Origin: Marinomonas rhizomae
GTDB taxonomy: Bacteria; Pseudomonadota; Gammaproteobacteria; Pseudomonadales; Marinomonadaceae
DNA: 64,000 nucleotides
NCBI RefSeq assembly: GCF_024397855.1
Contig: NZ_CP073343.1
Span: 3,968,001 to 4,032,000, forward strand
Direction: 5' to 3'
Shown: piece by piece, positions 25,347 to 36,640 of the stretch
Numbering within the stretch: the stretch's first letter is position 1
Layout: each line of letters starts with the position of its first letter
Program-made: the position numbers and the translations under genes
Notes under the pieces: generated by a model
Database searches by the model: none
What the model was told of the DNA's origin: nothing
The model's input: only the letters and a program-made list of their open reading frames with translations

Positions 25347-27102
25347 GGCTGTCTTTTGGCACCGCAGCGCCTCGACAACCTTTTAGGAAGTCAAAATCAG
25401 CACCGGTATCGGCACCCTGTACGTGGTCATGGAATAATTTGATATAACCACTTTTTGGTGCTTCCAAATGACTTTTCCAGTTCGCTAAACGTGTTGCCAT
25501 TTCTTCATCCGAAATGTCCACATGAAGTCGACGATTTTCCACGTCTAATTCAATCATGTCGCCATTTTGAATAACGGCTAATGGTCCACCCGCAGCGGCT
25601 TCTGGCGTAGTATGTAAAACCACGGTGCCATAGGCGGTTCCTGACATACGAGCATCAGAAATACGCACCATGTCTTTAATGCCCTTGCGTAACACTTTTG
25701 GTGGCAAGCCCATATTGCCGACTTCAGCCATGCCTGGATAACCTTTTGGCCCACAGTTTTTTAGCACCATGACGCAGTTTTCATCGATGTCCAACGCTTC
25801 GTCATTGATCTTAGCTTTGTAGTCATCAATGTCTTCAAACACAACCGCGCGGCCACGGTGTTGCAATAAATGCGCCGACGCTGCGGAAGGTTTCAATACC
25901 GCTCCTTGTGGCGCAAGGTTGCCTTTCAATACAACAATACCGCCCTTTTGTGTCAGTGCTTTTTCAACGGGCAAAATAACATCTGGATTCCAGTTACGAA
26001 CCTCTTTTACTTCTTCCCAAATGGATTCACCAGACACGGTAATGGCGTTTTTATGCAGTTTGCCAGCTTCAGCCAAATGCTTGATTACCACAGGCAAGCC
26101 GCCTGCGTAGAAAAACTCTTCCATCAAGTATTTGCCCGACGGCATTAAGTTCACAATAGTGGCGATTTCTTGGCCCAATTTGTCCCAATCGTCTAGGCTT
26201 AAATCCACACCAACACGACCAGCAATGGCCAATAAGTGAATCACGGCATTGGTGGAGCCACCAATTGCACCATTAACTCGAATCGCATTTTCAAACGCTT
26301 GGCGAGTCAAAATATCAGACGGTTTCAAATCGTCTTTGACCATATCGACAATACGACGACCAGTAAGGTGCGCCATCACTCGACGTCGGCTATCTACCGC
26401 CGGAATCGCTGCGTTGCCAGATAACGCCATACCCAAGGCTTCGGCCATCGATGCCATGGTGCTAGCGGTTCCCATGGTGTTACAACCACCAGCAGAGCGA
26501 GACATAGATTGCTCAGCTTCAAGGAAATCTTCTTGCGTCATCTTGCCAGCTTTAATGTCTTCCGACATTTGCCACAAAGCGGTACCAGAGCCCACACGCT
26601 CGCCTCTGAAGTAGCCATTCAACATTGGGCCACCAGATACGACAATCGATGGAATATCGACACTACACGCGCCCATAAGCAGCGCTGGAGTAGTTTTGTC
26701 ACAACCTGCCAACAAGACAACACCGTCGAGCGGATTCGCACGCAAGGCTTCTTCCACGTCCATGGCCGCCATGTTGCGATACATCATAGCCGTTGGGCGA
26801 AGTGAGCTTTCACCCACAGAAAACACAGGAAATTCCAGTGGCAAACCACCCGCCTCATAAATACCATGCTTCACTCGATCAGCAAGATCGCGAAGATGGG
26901 CGTTACAAGGTGTTAGCTGCGACCAAGTATTACAAATACCAATTACTGGACGGCCATCAAACAAGTCCGCCGGTAAGCCTTGGTTTTTCATCCAGCTGCG
27001 ATGGTAAATGTGATCACGTGATGTCCCACCAAACCATTCAGTGGAACGTAATTTACGCGGCCATGTTTTTGGTACGAACGTGCTTTTCTTAGAATCACTC
27101 AT
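25342..27102 (-). CDS. IlvD/Edd family aldonate dehydratase (L-arabinonate/D-xylonate dehydratase type)
   Basis: An iron-sulfur dehydratase that converts a pentonate to the 2-keto-3-deoxy acid. Conserved Cys-containing segments of the IlvD/Edd family are visible: GICNTWSQLTPCNAHL, VVLLAGCDKTTPALLMG and RSAGGCNTMGTASTMAS, which in this family supply the cluster ligands. IRVNGAIGGSTNAVIHL is also typical. ATG 27102 overlaps the SDR stop codon as ATGA, with GGAGG six bases before it. The operon context selects sugar-acid dehydratase over dihydroxyacid dehydratase; which pentonate it prefers is not decided by sequence alone. Confidence 0.9.
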   Translation of the reverse strand: MSDSKKSTFVPKTWPRKLRSTEWFGGTSRDHIYHRSWMKNQGLPADLFDGRPVIGICNTWSQLTPCNAHLRDLADRVKHGIYEAGGLPLEFPVFSVGESSLRPTAMMYRNMAAMDVEEALRANPLDGVVLLAGCDKTTPALLMGACSVDIPSIVVSGGPMLNGYFRGERVGSGTALWQMSEDIKAGKMTQEDFLEAEQSMSRSAGGCNTMGTASTMASMAEALGMALSGNAAIPAVDSRRRVMAHLTGRRIVDMVKDDLKPSDILTRQAFENAIRVNGAIGGSTNAVIHLLAIAGRVGVDLSLDDWDKLGQEIATIVNLMPSGKYLMEEFFYAGGLPVVIKHLAEAGKLHKNAITVSGESIWEEVKEVRNWNPDVILPVEKALTQKGGIVVLKGNLAPQGAVLKPSAASAHLLQHRGRAVVFEDIDDYKAKINDEALDIDENCVMVLKNCGPKGYPGMAEVGNMGLPPKVLRKGIKDMVRISDARMSGTAYGTVVLHTTPEAAAGGPLAVIQNGDMIELDVENRRLHVDISDEEMATRLANWKSHLEAPKSGYIKLFHDHVQGADTGADFDFLKGCRGAAVPKDSH

Positions 27103-27866
27103 ACCCAACCTCCATCAACAATAAAGTTCTGCGCCGAGCACATTGCCGCCGCATCGGACCCTAAGAACAACGCCATGTTGGCGATGTGTTCGGGAAGCAC
27201 TTTGCCTGCTAGGCATTGGCTTTGTTTAATCTTTTCTTCTGCAGCATCATCAACCCACATGCGCAGCTGTTTTTCTGTCATCACCCAACCCGGCACCAAA
27301 GTATTCACTCGAATACCTGCACCACCTAAATCACGGGCAAGAGAGCGAGTTAAACCATGGGTCGCGGCTTTGCTCGTACCATAAGTTGGGTAGCCTGCTG
27401 TCGGCATCATCCAGCCCACAGAACCAAAATTGATAATCGAGCCACCACCCAGTTTGCGCATCATTGGCGCGACAGCTTGCGCTGCGAACATAGCGTGCTT
27501 GATGTTCACACCAACTAATTCATCGAAACGCTCTTCGGTCAGCGATTCCAAAGAATGACGCACATCGTTGGCCGCGTTATTCATCAATACTGAAATTGGG
27601 CCAAAAACCTCTGCTGCCGCACGGATTTTGCTTTGATAATCTTGGATATCCGTGATGTCACACACGTCAAAGCGCACTTCGTAGCCTTCTTTGGTAAGAC
27701 GTTTAGCAAGCGCAGAGCCGGCTTTTTCATCCAAATCCACAAAGGCCGTTTTTGCACCTTGTTTGGCATACGCTTCAACAATGGCGGCACCGATACCTGT
27801 CGCACCACCAGAGATAAACACAGAACGATCTTTTAAGTCGGGGTAAACGGCCATTGGCTTTTTCAT
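27099..27866 (-). CDS. SDR sugar 1-dehydrogenase (D-xylose/L-arabinose dehydrogenase type)
   Basis: A classical short-chain dehydrogenase that oxidises an aldose at C1 to its lactone with NAD(P). The cofactor motif is GGATGIGAAI, NNAAND is the NAG-type motif, catalytic Ser is in INFGSVGW and YGTSK holds the Tyr and Lys (YxxxK). The pattern YPDLKDRSVFISGG at the start, NNAANDVRH and ending FIVDGGWV resembles Caulobacter XylB. It overlaps gguC (27863-27866) and the dehydratase gene (27099-27102) by four bases each, which indicates tight translational coupling. Confidence 0.88.
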   Translation of the reverse strand: MKKPMAVYPDLKDRSVFISGGATGIGAAIVEAYAKQGAKTAFVDLDEKAGSALAKRLTKEGYEVRFDVCDITDIQDYQSKIRAAAEVFGPISVLMNNAANDVRHSLESLTEERFDELVGVNIKHAMFAAQAVAPMMRKLGGGSIINFGSVGWMMPTAGYPTYGTSKAATHGLTRSLARDLGGAGIRVNTLVPGWVMTEKQLRMWVDDAAEEKIKQSQCLAGKVLPEHIANMALFLGSDAAAMCSAQNFIVDGGWV

Positions 27867-28831
27867 AGCACGTCTACCTCAGTGGATAACTCTGCTTCTT
27901 TCGCCAAGGCGTTACGTAATGGCAAGCCAAAAGTAGGAGAGGAAATTTCAAATACATCGCCTTCTTTAACCTGAACACCATCTGCAAACGACAAGGTCGC
28001 TGTGCCAAACATATGCACATGCAGATCGCCTGGTTGGCGGAAAATAGAGTATTTAAAATGATGGTGTTCTAGGTTCTTAAAGGTGTGTGACATATTGTCC
28101 TCACCAGATAAAAAGCCTTTCTCCCAAAGCGTTTTCTCGCCACGTTCGATACGTGAATGACCATCAATGTGCATTGGCAATTCGCCCACTAGCAATTCAG
28201 GACCAAATGACGCTGGACGCAATTTTGAATGAGCCAAGTACAAATAGTTCTGGCGCTCTGTCACGTGATCGGAGAATTCATTCGCCAAGGTATACCCAAG
28301 ACGATGCACTTTGCCGTCATCACCCACCAAGTAAAAACCAGCGATTTCAGGCTCTTCACCGCCATCTAATGCAAAGGATGGTGAAGGCAAAGCATCACCC
28401 GGCGCAACCACGCCAGCGCCATTGCCTTTATAAAACCATTCTGGCTGTACACCCTCTTCACCGTCTTTTGGCTTGCCGCCTTCAACGCCCATTTGGAAGA
28501 TCTTCATCGAATCCGTTAGCTCTTCACTTTTTGCATGCATGGCGTTTCGCGTTGCAGCAGAGCCTAAATGGGTCAAACCCGTTCCAGTTAAATACATATG
28601 TGCAGGATCTGGATGGCGTACAGGACAATCTAATTGGTTTTTGTTAGCAAGTTCGGCCAAATTGATCGCCTCACCTAGACCATGTTTTTCGATAATAGAC
28701 TTCAGCGGCACGCCATTTTTAACGGCTTCTTTTGCGAGTTCATAAACACTCGATGCATGAAGAACAAGGTGTGCCTCATCGCCTTCACGACAGACCACAC
28801 CACCTTGTTTAATTTGAGATAAAAACAACAT
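27863..28831 (-). CDS. gguC: GguC/AraD1 family protein, FAH fold; candidate 2-keto-3-deoxypentonate dehydratase
   Basis: A fumarylacetoacetate-hydrolase-fold protein of 322 aa. FAH-like metal and substrate motifs occur in GNGAGVVAPGDAL, ALDGGEEPEIAGFYLVGDDG, LGYTLANEFSDHVTE and SKLRPASFGPELLVGELP. ATG 28831 follows AAGGAG; the extension to 28933 is unsupported. In Agrobacterium gguC follows gguAB, and in Caulobacter a FAH-family enzyme (XylX) dehydrates 2-keto-3-deoxy-D-xylonate. In this operon that is the only step without another candidate, so I infer that role. Confidence 0.85.
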   Translation of the reverse strand: MLFLSQIKQGGVVCREGDEAHLVLHASSVYELAKEAVKNGVPLKSIIEKHGLGEAINLAELANKNQLDCPVRHPDPAHMYLTGTGLTHLGSAATRNAMHAKSEELTDSMKIFQMGVEGGKPKDGEEGVQPEWFYKGNGAGVVAPGDALPSPSFALDGGEEPEIAGFYLVGDDGKVHRLGYTLANEFSDHVTERQNYLYLAHSKLRPASFGPELLVGELPMHIDGHSRIERGEKTLWEKGFLSGEDNMSHTFKNLEHHHFKYSIFRQPGDLHVHMFGTATLSFADGVQVKEGDVFEISSPTFGLPLRNALAKEAELSTEVDVL

Positions 28832-28854
28832 AAATCGCTCCTTAACCCGCGTTC

Positions 28855-30054
28855 TTAGCGCGCTTTTTGTTTGTTGTAGACGTCGAAGATAACCGCTGCA
28901 AGCAAGACCAAACCTTTGATAACTTGCTGCCAATCAATCCCAATACCTAAGATCGACATCCCGTTGTTCATTACACCCATGATGAAGGCACCAATCACCG
29001 CACCGATGATTTTACCGACACCACCTGTCATGGAAGCACCACCGATAAAGACGGCGGCAATAACATCTAGCTCCATGGCGAAACCGGCTTTTGGCGTCGC
29101 TGTATTCAAACGTGCCGCAAAGATTAAACCAGCCAGTGCGGCTAACATGCCCATATTGGCAAAAGTCAAAAACGTTAAACGTTCTGTATTAATGCCCGAC
29201 AACTTAGCGGCCTTAACATTGCCTCCCAAGGCGTAAATACGACGGCCGATGGTGGTGCTGTTGGTTAAGAATGTATAAACCGCGATCAATACAGCCATTG
29301 TCATTAAAACGTTTGGCAAACCACGGTAAGTACTTAATAGGTAAGACAAGTAAATAATAGCGATGGCAACCAAAGCATTTTTTACGATAAAGAAAGAGAA
29401 AGGCTCATCTTGAATGCCGTATTTCAACGCTCTAGATCGGCTACGTGCCGCCAAAAACACAATGGCACTCGCAGCCAATACGCCTAATACAAGCGCAGTG
29501 ACATTTGGACGACCCACACCAAATACATCAGGGATAAATCCCGTACTTAATAGCTGAAAACTTTTCGGAAAAGGGCCAACAGATTGACCTTCTAGTAACG
29601 CCAGTGTCAAACCACGGAACACCAACATACCCGCCAAGGTCACGATAAAGGCCGGAATTTTCCAATAGGCAATCCAATAGCCTTGCAAGCCACCAATGAT
29701 CAAACCAACAACAAGACACACAGGCACAACCAGAATGGTTGGCAAGTCATAGTTAACCGACATCACCGCAGCCAATGCCCCAATAAAGCCTGCCACAGAG
29801 CCAACCGACAAATCGATATGGCCAGCGACGATAACCAGCAACATGCCAATCGCCATGATGATGATGTAGCTGTTTTGTAGGAATAAGTTAGTTAAGTTAA
29901 CCGGACGCATCAGAGTGCCATCGGTCAAAAATTGAAACATGCCCATGATCACAACCAGTGCGATCAACATACCGTAATCACGCATATGCGACTTCAAGTA
30001 GCTGGTAACAGAAGGTGCCGATTGGACCACTGTAGAGGTTTCTTTTGTTGTCAT
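28855..30054 (-). CDS. gguB: Sugar ABC transporter permease (GguB type)
   Basis: Inner-membrane channel of a CUT2-type monosaccharide ABC importer. About ten hydrophobic segments are visible, with the family signatures IVAGHIDLSVGSVAGFIGA, LVVGLIIGGLQGYWIAYWKIPAFIVTL and VFIGGASMTGGVGKIIGAVIGA. At 399 aa it is longer than RbsC-type permeases, as is usual for the ChvE-linked (multiple monosaccharide) permeases. It is 23 bp from gguC and 13 bp from gguA. Confidence 0.9.
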   Translation of the reverse strand: MTTKETSTVVQSAPSVTSYLKSHMRDYGMLIALVVIMGMFQFLTDGTLMRPVNLTNLFLQNSYIIIMAIGMLLVIVAGHIDLSVGSVAGFIGALAAVMSVNYDLPTILVVPVCLVVGLIIGGLQGYWIAYWKIPAFIVTLAGMLVFRGLTLALLEGQSVGPFPKSFQLLSTGFIPDVFGVGRPNVTALVLGVLAASAIVFLAARSRSRALKYGIQDEPFSFFIVKNALVAIAIIYLSYLLSTYRGLPNVLMTMAVLIAVYTFLTNSTTIGRRIYALGGNVKAAKLSGINTERLTFLTFANMGMLAALAGLIFAARLNTATPKAGFAMELDVIAAVFIGGASMTGGVGKIIGAVIGAFIMGVMNNGMSILGIGIDWQQVIKGLVLLAAVIFDVYNKQKAR

Positions 30055-30067
30055 TATTATTACTCCG

Positions 30068-31606
30068 TTACGCTTTCACTATCATTGACATGATTTTTTC
30101 TTGGCTCGCATTCGCTTTGTCTAACTCACCAACAAAACGGCCTTCGTTCATCACGTAAATACGATCACACATGCCAAGCAACTCTGGCATCTCTGAAGAA
30201 ATCATCACCACACCTTTGCCATCATCGGCAAGTTCATTGATGATGCTGTAAATTTCAAACTTGGCACCCACGTCAATACCGCGAGTTGGCTCATCTAGAA
30301 TCAATACGTCTGGCTGTGAATACAGCCATTTACTCAACACCACTTTTTGTTGATTACCACCAGATAAATTCATCACTTTCTGGAACACACTTGGCGTACG
30401 AATATTAAGGGCTTTGCGATAATCTTCTGACACTTGGCGCTCGATGTTTTCATCAATCACGCCATTTGAGGACACACGATCTAAGTTGGCTAAGGTGGTG
30501 TTGGTTTGAATGGTTTCTTCAAGAATCAAACCCAATTCTTTACGGTCTTCCGTTACGTACGCCAAACCACTTTTTATCGCTTTAGGTACCGTGGACAAAT
30601 CAGCGATGTCGCCACGTAAGCGCACTTCACCTTGAACATTTTTACCGTAACTTTGTCCAAATAGGCTCATTGCTAATTCTGTTCGACCCGATCCCATCAA
30701 ACCCGCAATACCAACAATTTCACCGGCATGTACATTGAAGGCGATGTCATGAATTATTTGACGATCTACCGCTTCAGGATGCCAAACATTCCAATTGCTG
30801 ACTTCCAACAAGGTTTTCCCTAAGTGACCTTCTTCAGTTGGGTTATTTCTTGCTGGGTAGCGGTTTTCCATATCGCGTCCAACCATGTCGCGAATAATGT
30901 CTTCTTCACTGATGCTTTGCGCACGGCAGTCTAATGTCGATACAGAGGCACCATCACGAATAACGGTAATACTGTCTGCAACACGGCTGATTTCGTTTAA
31001 TTTGTGGGTAATCAGGATGGAGGAAATACCCTGAGCTTTAAATTCCAACAATAGATCAAGCAACTTAGCGCTGTCGTTCTCTTGCAGCGCAGCCGTTGGC
31101 TCATCCAGAATCAACAGCTTCACATCTTTAGCAAGGGCCTTGGCAATCTCAACAAGTTGCTGCTTGCCTACGCCTAATTGACCAACCAAAGTGGAAGGAG
31201 ACTCTTTTAAACCAACCTTTGCTAACAGCTCTTGCGTACGAGAATAGGTTTTTGGCCAATTAATGACACCACCTTCAACATTCTCATTGCCTAAAAATAG
31301 ATTCTCAGCGATAGATAAAAGCGGCACGAGCGCTAGCTCTTGGTGAATAATGATAATGCCTTTCTTTTCGCTGTCCGTTATGCCGGAAAACGCGACGGTT
31401 TCATCATTAAACAGAATATCGCCATCATAACTTCCGTGTGGATAAACCCCACTCAACACTTTCATGAGAGTCGATTTACCCGCGCCATTTTCACCCACTA
31501 AGGCGTGGATCTCGCCCGAACGAACTTTAAGGTTCACAGCGTCGAGGGCTTTTACTCCAGGAAACGTCTTGGTAATGCTGCGCATTTCCAAAATAATATT
31601 TTCCAT
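30068..31606 (-). CDS. gguA: Sugar ABC transporter ATP-binding protein (GguA type)
   Basis: A tandem two-domain ATPase of a CUT2 sugar importer. The first domain has Walker [10 protein letters not shown] and signature [18 protein letters not shown] with [11 protein letters not shown]; the second has [11 protein letters not shown], the degenerate Walker A of this family, and [15 protein letters not shown] with [17 protein letters not shown] 31606 ([17 protein letters not shown]) fits GguA starts; in-frame codons upstream to 31633 are unlikely. Located between chvE and gguB. Confidence 0.92.
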   Translation of the reverse strand: MENIILEMRSITKTFPGVKALDAVNLKVRSGEIHALVGENGAGKSTLMKVLSGVYPHGSYDGDILFNDETVAFSGITDSEKKGIIIIHQELALVPLLSIAENLFLGNENVEGGVINWPKTYSRTQELLAKVGLKESPSTLVGQLGVGKQQLVEIAKALAKDVKLLILDEPTAALQENDSAKLLDLLLEFKAQGISSILITHKLNEISRVADSITVIRDGASVSTLDCRAQSISEEDIIRDMVGRDMENRYPARNNPTEEGHLGKTLLEVSNWNVWHPEAVDRQIIHDIAFNVHAGEIVGIAGLMGSGRTELAMSLFGQSYGKNVQGEVRLRGDIADLSTVPKAIKSGLAYVTEDRKELGLILEETIQTNTTLANLDRVSSNGVIDENIERQVSEDYRKALNIRTPSVFQKVMNLSGGNQQKVVLSKWLYSQPDVLILDEPTRGIDVGAKFEIYSIINELADDGKGVVMISSEMPELLGMCDRIYVMNEGRFVGELDKANASQEKIMSMIVKA

Positions 31607-31739
31607 AAAACATCCCATTAGCAGGTGCGCCATTACCGCATTGATTCACGGTCAATAGCGCACTTGCTGTTTTATTATTGTTGAGTTAGGACAAATAAAA
31701 AGTTCTTACAGAGTATTGATAAGCACAGTAATCGTGCGC

Positions 31740-32801
31740 TTATTCGATCTGAGACTTCGTATAGTAGCCACTGCCCAATAGCACATCTTGCCAGTTGGAT
31801 TTGTCTACTGTTACAGGCTCAAGCAAATAGCTAGGAACGACCTTGATACCATTGTCGTAGGTTGTCGTGTCATTGATTTGAGGCTTCGCATCATTCAACA
31901 CCGCTTGCACCATACCAACAGTCACATTGGCTAACTCACGAGTGTCTTTGAAAACAGTAGAATACTGCTCACCGGAAATGATGGATTTCACTGATTGTAC
32001 TTCCGCATCCTGACCAGTAACAATTGGCATTTTTAGATTGCCAGAACCGTAACCGACACCTTTAAGGGATGACAAAATACCAATAGAAATACCGTCATAT
32101 GGTGACAATACGCCATCTACACGTTTGGTTGTGTAATGGGCAGACAGTAAGTTATCCATACGCGCTTGAGCGGTTGCACCGTCCCAACGTAGGGTACCAA
32201 CTGTGTCCATGCCCATTTGACCAGAAACAACATTTACTTTGCCAGAGTCAATCATTGGCTGAAGTACAGACATGGCACCGTTATAGAAGAAGTAAGCATT
32301 GTTATCATCAGGAGAGCCCCCGAACAATTCAACGTTGTAAGGGCCTTTACCGCGTTTTTCCATGCCGCTCACCAAAGACTTAGCCTGCAACACACCCACT
32401 TTGAAGTTATCAAATGTCGCGTAGTAGCTAACATATGGGCTGTTCTTAATTAAACGGTCATAGGAGATAACTTTAATCCCAGCCGCATCAGCATTTTCCA
32501 ATGCGTTAGATAAAGTCGTGCCATCAATCGCAGCAATGACAAGAACGTCAACGCCTTTTACGATCATATTTTCAATTTGGGAAAGTTGGTTAGGGATTTC
32601 ATCTTCTGCATATTGCAGATCGACTTTGTAACCCGCATCTTTGAAGAGTTGCACCATGGAATCACCATCGGTGATCCAACGAGCGGAAGACTTAGTTGGC
32701 ATAGCAATACCCACATAACCCTCTGCAGCCAAGACACTAGCGGAACTCAGCGCAGTGGCACCTAGTACTAAACCAGCAATGGCGTTTTTTAGATAGTTCA
32801 T
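31740..32801 (-). CDS. chvE: Multiple sugar-binding periplasmic protein (ChvE)
   Basis: A secreted type I periplasmic binding protein, 353 aa, with signal peptide ending near residue 25 (SVLA-AEGYV). It matches the ChvE pattern with [20 protein letters not shown] and the domain segments [32 protein letters not shown] and [14 protein letters not shown]. ChvE binds aldoses such as L-arabinose, D-xylose, D-galactose and D-glucose. It is the first gene of the operon; the 293 bp upstream is shared with the divergent antiporter gene and contains no clear gene. Confidence 0.92.
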   Translation of the reverse strand: MNYLKNAIAGLVLGATALSSASVLAAEGYVGIAMPTKSSARWITDGDSMVQLFKDAGYKVDLQYAEDEIPNQLSQIENMIVKGVDVLVIAAIDGTTLSNALENADAAGIKVISYDRLIKNSPYVSYYATFDNFKVGVLQAKSLVSGMEKRGKGPYNVELFGGSPDDNNAYFFYNGAMSVLQPMIDSGKVNVVSGQMGMDTVGTLRWDGATAQARMDNLLSAHYTTKRVDGVLSPYDGISIGILSSLKGVGYGSGNLKMPIVTGQDAEVQSVKSIISGEQYSTVFKDTRELANVTVGMVQAVLNDAKPQINDTTTYDNGIKVVPSYLLEPVTVDKSNWQDVLLGSGYYTKSQIE

Positions 32802-33094
32802 TAGCTTCTCCTGTTACAGCCAAGGCAAGTACCATGAAGGAACAAGCTTCAGTGACCGTAGATTTTTTATGATTATTTTTTCGAGCCAATCAGGTCTTGA
32901 AAAACCTATCATCCAGAGTAGGCAAAATGTACATACCAATCAAATAGAATAAATGTTTGTCTTCATATCATTTTTGTTATGTGTATCGAATTGTAAGGAC
33001 GCCTCCAAATAGCCATATTACGTGCTGCACGCCTCAGTCAAATTTCGTATGATAAAAGCTCTATTTACCGACTCTCTAACATTAGAAGGAATCT

Positions 33095-34681
33095 ATGGAA
33101 TTCATTTGGATCTTATTCGCATTCGCCTGCGGACTGGCCGTCAAGTTGATCAATTTACCGCCACTAATAGGTTTTTTGTTGGCTGGCTTTCTACTTAATT
33201 ACGCAGGATTAGAGCCAAGCAATACTCTGGATTCTCTTGCCAACATTGGCATTACGCTGATGCTGTTTAGCATCGGCTTAAAATTGCATGTTAAGGACCT
33301 TTTAAAACGGGAAGTCTGGGCATCAACACTTAGTCATATGGGCATAAGCACCATAGTGTTTGCAGGTATTGCCTTACTACTTGGCACATTAAGTCTGCCT
33401 TACTTTGGCGTGCTGGATTTCAAAACCGCGGCGCTTATTGGTTTTGCGCTCAGCTTCTCCAGTACCGTTTGCGTTATGAAACTATTAGAGGAAAGTAGCG
33501 AATTAAAAACCCGTCACGGACAATTGTCTCTTGGCATTTTGGTTATGCAGGACATAGTGGCGGTTATTTTCCTTGTCGCAGCCACAGGTAAGGTTCCGTC
33601 TATCTGGGCTCTTGGATTATTTGGCCTACTGCTGATTCGCCCTGTTATTAACAAGATCGTCGACAAAGCTGGTCACGGAGAAATGCTTCCGTTAACTGGG
33701 CTTTTTCTTGCACTAGGTGGCTACGAGCTATTCTACTTGGTGGGCGTTAAGGGCGATTTAGGGGCGCTGATTTTCGGTATTCTGTTGGCCTCTCATTCTA
33801 AAGCCGCTGAAATGAATAAGTCCCTAATGAACTTCAAGGACCTATTCTTGATAGGCTTCTTTTTATCCATTGGTTTTACCGCCCTACCAACATTAAGCAT
33901 GATCGGCATCAGCCTGATCATTACCTTAGTCATTTTGGCAAAGTTCGCACTCTTCTTCTTGCTACTAACCAAGATGAAACTACGCGGTCGAACATCCTTC
34001 CTGTCGTCAATGATTCTGTCAAACTACAGCGAATTTGGCCTCATTGTCGTTGCTCTGAGTGTGGCGAACGGCTGGTTAGAAAAGGAATGGCTAGTTGTTT
34101 TGGCTCTCGCCGTTTCGTTCTCTTTCGTCATCACCAGCGTGCTTTATCGCAACGTTCACCGTATGTACCGTAAAAACAAAGACGTCATTCGCCGGTTTGA
34201 AAGCGCAGATTGTTTACCTGAAGACCGTTTCGTACAGCCGGTCAACAGCGATATTTTGGTGGTTGGTCTAGGTCGAGTTGGCCGTGGTGCGTTTGAATCG
34301 TTAAAAGGCTTTGTTGGAGATACCGTAGCCGGTATGGATGCCGATCGGAACCGTATTAACCAAATGCAAGCCGACAAAGAAAACGTCTTCTACGGGGACG
34401 GTGAAGACGCCGACTTATGGGAGCGCTTGGACACCACTCGCATTGATTTAGTCTTGCTTGCCCTACCAGCAGCAGAAGACACCACCAATGTCGCCATCCA
34501 GTTGCGTAAAGCCAATTACACGGGACAAATCGCCGCGATTGCCCGTTACCAAGATGAAAGAGAAATCCTCATCAACAGCGGCATAGACAACGTCTTCAAC
34601 TTCTACACCGAAGCCGGTACAGGTTTCGCAGAAGAAAGCTTGGCACTGATTCGGCCAATGGACAACGCCACACCGTCTTAG
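33095..34681 (+). CDS. CPA2 cation:proton antiporter with TrkA-N domain (KefB/YbaL-like)
   Basis: A monovalent-cation:H+ antiporter-2. The N-terminal ~350 residues form the multi-helix exchanger with FALSFSSTVCVMKLLEESSE, QDIVAVIFLVAA (the paired Gln-Asp of the ion site) and the ISLSFVIT-like ending. A cytoplasmic TrkA-N (RCK) domain begins at DILVVGLGRVGRGAFESL, a Rossmann GxGxxG motif that binds NAD(H) or a similar ligand to gate exchange. At 528 aa it is shorter than KefB/KefC. No KefF/KefG ancillary gene is adjacent. Confidence 0.88.
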   Translation: MEFIWILFAFACGLAVKLINLPPLIGFLLAGFLLNYAGLEPSNTLDSLANIGITLMLFSIGLKLHVKDLLKREVWASTLSHMGISTIVFAGIALLLGTLSLPYFGVLDFKTAALIGFALSFSSTVCVMKLLEESSELKTRHGQLSLGILVMQDIVAVIFLVAATGKVPSIWALGLFGLLLIRPVINKIVDKAGHGEMLPLTGLFLALGGYELFYLVGVKGDLGALIFGILLASHSKAAEMNKSLMNFKDLFLIGFFLSIGFTALPTLSMIGISLIITLVILAKFALFFLLLTKMKLRGRTSFLSSMILSNYSEFGLIVVALSVANGWLEKEWLVVLALAVSFSFVITSVLYRNVHRMYRKNKDVIRRFESADCLPEDRFVQPVNSDILVVGLGRVGRGAFESLKGFVGDTVAGMDADRNRINQMQADKENVFYGDGEDADLWERLDTTRIDLVLLALPAAEDTTNVAIQLRKANYTGQIAAIARYQDEREILINSGIDNVFNFYTEAGTGFAEESLALIRPMDNATPS

Positions 34682-34726
34682 TCATTAAAAAGAGCCAAGC
34701 GCTCACAATTTATGCACTAAAACTAC

Positions 34727-34760
34727 AAACGCGGTGCCATTAGCATGGCACCGCGTTTTT
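34727..34760 (+). terminator. Intrinsic terminator after the antiporter gene
   Basis: A perfect 13-bp stem (aaacgcggtgcca / tggcaccgcgttt) is followed by a T run on the plus strand. It also lies just beyond the small minus-strand gene. Confidence 0.9.
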
Positions 34761-34771
34761 TATCACTCGAC

Positions 34772-34942
34772 CTATGCAGACTTAGCTTCGTCTATTTTGG
34801 CTTTCACTACTTCGGCTTTTTGCGTCAATTCTGAATAGAGTCTGATGTCACCACCGCGCTGTGCTTGCATGGCTTTTTCCAATAGCTCTCCATATTCTTT
34901 ATCGAGCTTTTTAATCGGGTCGGATTTAAGAAAAGAAAACAT
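34772..34942 (-). CDS. Small DUF6435-type protein, 56 residues
   Basis: A short reading frame that begins MFSFLKSDPIKKLDKEYG and ends KAKIDEAKSA. It is highly charged, mostly helical, with no signal or membrane segment. The pattern FLKxDPxKKLxKxYxxLLEKAMQAQRxGDI is one I associate with the small DUF6435 family of marine gammaproteobacteria. AGG lies 8 bases before the ATG. Function unknown. The gene sits between two strong terminators, consistent with an independent short transcript. Confidence 0.8.
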   Translation of the reverse strand: MFSFLKSDPIKKLDKEYGELLEKAMQAQRGGDIRLYSELTQKAEVVKAKIDEAKSA

Positions 34943-35025
34943 AATTAGCCTATGGTTATGAGTTAATAAAGTTCATACGAAGTGGATTGTGATTTAGATT
35001 ACTTGCTATAACAAATCACCAAAAC

Positions 35026-35060
35026 AAAAGCGCCAATCAGATTGCTCTGATTGGCGCTTT
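35026..35060. terminator. Terminator between gltD and the small DUF6435-type gene
   Basis: A perfect stem of about 14 bp (aaagcgccaatcag / ctgattggcgcttt) with a 6-base loop. It closes the gltBD operon on the minus strand. Confidence 0.85.
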
Positions 35061-35100
35061 GACTCAAAACTCGACAAGGTCACGAGCGAAGCTATCGCAC

Positions 35101-36528
<1,428 letters not shown>

Positions 36529-36594
36529 CTATCTCCTCGGCCGCCTGTAAACAAGCGGCGCTTCTCTCAAATGGGTCAGACTGATTCGTTCACA

Positions 36595-36627
36595 ACGCTT
36601 GGTTCGTTTCATTACAAACCAAGCGCT
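36595..36627 (-). other. Stem-loop between gltB and gltD
   Basis: A 9-10 bp inverted repeat (acgcttggtt 36595-36604 / aaccaagcgct 36617-36627) lies 14 bases after the gltB stop. A second short one (gccgc/gcggc, 36540-36558) is just before gltD. Without a T tract these more likely mark RNA processing or stability than a full stop. Confidence 0.45.
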
Positions 36628-36640
36628 ATAACAGCGTGTT

